From NCBI GenBank assembly GCA_025997475.1, contig BNUQ01000001.1, forward strand, positions 59,073-123,072: a stretch of DNA of 64,000 nucleotides, in the 5' to 3' direction. Source of the stretch: Planctomycetales bacterium (GTDB taxonomy: Bacteria > Planctomycetota > SZUA-567). Below are positions 63,373 to 64,000 of this stretch, piece after piece. Numbering within the stretch: position 1 is the first letter of the stretch; every line of letters begins with the position of its first letter. The notes under the pieces were generated by a model. It made no database searches. It worked only from the letters and a program-made list of their open reading frames with translations, and was not told where the DNA came from. The position numbers and the translations under genes were made by a program.

Positions 63373-63433
63373 GAGCAATTAACAATTAACAATTAAGAAT
63401 TAAGAATTAAGAATTAAGAATTAAGAATTAAGA
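63373..63433. repeat. 7-mer tandem array AATTAAC/AATTAAG (family i)
   Basis: Nine direct units starting at the FIST stop: CAATTAAC x2, then AATTAAG x6. No opposite arm; it directly abuts element E4. Confidence 0.8.
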
Positions 63434-63539
63434 ATTCATATTACGCGCGCCCAAAAATCGCAACCGACTTGAAAAAAATTGCAACGTCGAAGCAAAAAGG
63501 TTTTTGATATTCGCGACATTAAAAAGGGAGGGTAATTCT

Positions 63540-63704
63540 ATGTTTAATTCCGGCTGGAAAAACACCGATGACAAACTTACGCCGTTTGAACAAGCGACTT
63601 GGGATATGTTAGGCGTCGGGCTATATGCCAGTTTTTGGATAATCAAAAATTCTTGGTGGATGGCTATATTATTTACCATTGTGTTGATGTCATTGGCTGG
63701 ATAA
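63540..63704 (+). CDS. small membrane protein inside repeat element
   Basis: 54 aa from the ATG at 63540, with a near-perfect ribosome binding site AAAAAGGGAGGG eight bases upstream. The first half is polar (MFNSGWKNTDDKLTPFEQAT), then a hydrophobic half with many Trp (LYASFWIIKNSWWMAILFTI), one or two membrane passes. The family is not recognised. Small Trp-rich membrane proteins include type I toxins, which is one possibility. Followed by a hairpin at 63730. Confidence 0.6.
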   Translation: MFNSGWKNTDDKLTPFEQATWDMLGVGLYASFWIIKNSWWMAILFTIVLMSLAG

Positions 63705-63729
63705 TTGGTTCAGAGGTCTTTGAAAAGTG

Positions 63730-63753
63730 AGGTGGGGACGTAAATCCCCACCT
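63730..63753 (+). terminator. hairpin after the small membrane protein gene
   Basis: AGGTGGGGA CGTAAA TCCCCACCT is a perfect 9-bp stem. No T run follows (TGCGCG), so it may be an mRNA stabiliser or antisense terminator rather than a classic terminator. It starts 26 bases after the stop codon. Confidence 0.45.
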
Positions 63754-64000
63754 TGCGCGAAAAACAAACTTAAAATTTCGGAATTTCACTCAAAATAAAA
63801 CTCCTTAAAAAACGCCGTAGGCGTTTAAGGTGAATAACGTCAAGCGACACGCGCTATCGTCGCGCCGGTCGGGGATAACGCCGCCCGATGACCGAACCCC
63901 GAGAGGGGTTCAACCATCGTTCAACCCCTCTCGGGGTTGAGATTGGCGGGGACGTTTTCCCTGAGTTTCGCGGCGGTAGAACCTCGCCGCCTCACCCATT

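Larger units (their letters stand above)
63434..64000. mobile_element. family ii palindromic element, copy E4 with cargo ORF, cut by window end
   Basis: The left end ATTCATATTACGCGCGCCCAAA matches E3. The shared interior resumes at about 63793 with TCCTTAAAAAACGCCGTAGGCG and continues GTGAATAACGTCAAGCGACAC and a CCCGAGAGGGGTTCAACC hairpin, as in E3. Between them ~300 bases are inserted that carry the 54-aa gene at 63540. The right end lies outside the window. Confidence 0.7.

Noticed and set aside
63373..63433. CRISPR array suspicion for the heptamer arrays
   Set aside because: Units are 7 bases without spacers; no cas genes in the window.

Overview
Organism: the window looks like a chromosome segment of a Gram-negative, flagellate-lineage bacterium. 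It carries an autotransporter with an outer-membrane barrel, an LptE-like lipoprotein, a fused SecDF, an RND efflux pump, and FliW/CsrA. Three features point towards the PVC superphylum (Planctomycetota/Lentisphaerota/Verrucomicrobiota): the ribosomal operon lacks L30 and S4, SecDF is a single polypeptide, and there is a 59-aa CC...CxxC protein of a kind I recall from planctomycetes. This is inference; no 16S gene is present and I cannot place it more finely. Layout: 1-2.9 kb is the 3' part of a gly/asn-rich autotransporter gene behind a 15-C homopolymer. 3.3-18.5 kb is one long + strand ribosomal super-operon: L4-L23-L2-S19-L22-S3-L16-L29-S17-L14-L24-L5-S14-S8-L6-L18-S5-L15-SecY-Map-IF1-L36-S13-S11-RpoA-L17-FliW-CsrA-L28, closed by a hairpin terminator. 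18.7-23.5 kb holds a membrane hybrid histidine kinase followed by a periplasmic sugar-binding-like protein (a LuxPQ/TorTS-like pairing) and a lipoprotein. 23.6-28.4 kb, on the minus strand, holds RibBA, an acyl-CoA ligase, a DUF4350-like protein and tRNA-Leu(CAG). 28.7-32.5 kb has an RsbU-type phosphatase, a STAS anti-anti-sigma protein, a small membrane protein and a TPR protein. 32.8-34.3 kb has FolE and TsaB. 34.4-41.3 kb is a segment bounded by inverted repeats of about 330 bp that carries an RND pump, an Rpn/PDDEXK nuclease and an atypical polytopic membrane protein; the matching membrane fusion protein lies outside it (41.7-42.8 kb). 43-47.6 kb holds a small secreted protein, SecDF and YajC. 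47.8-57.3 kb holds Dxr, a GT4 glycosyltransferase, a LysM protein, an LptE-like lipoprotein, a HEAT-repeat protein, a TPR-like protein, Ndk, DnaB and a metallophosphoesterase. 57.4-63.7 kb holds an unknown protein, a small zinc-ribbon-like protein, ProC, a secreted VPA-repeat protein, a candidate structured RNA with terminator, a FIST sensor and a tiny membrane protein inside a repeat element. What stands out is the repeat load. At least four families of palindromic intergenic elements occur: (i) hairpins whose arms are tandem 7-mers, often around a CGCGAAGCG core, found even inside the ribosomal operon and often supplying stop codons; (ii) elements with ACTCATGTTACG-type ends; (iii) elements with GCTCTATTCAATTGCCACGCC-type ends; (iv) the roughly 330-bp inverted pair. 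Separately, 15-nt tandem repeats encoding pentapeptides sit in frame inside three unrelated genes (RsbU-like, tsaB, proC). Limits: all functional calls are from reading sequence and family knowledge; no database search, folding or alignment program was run.
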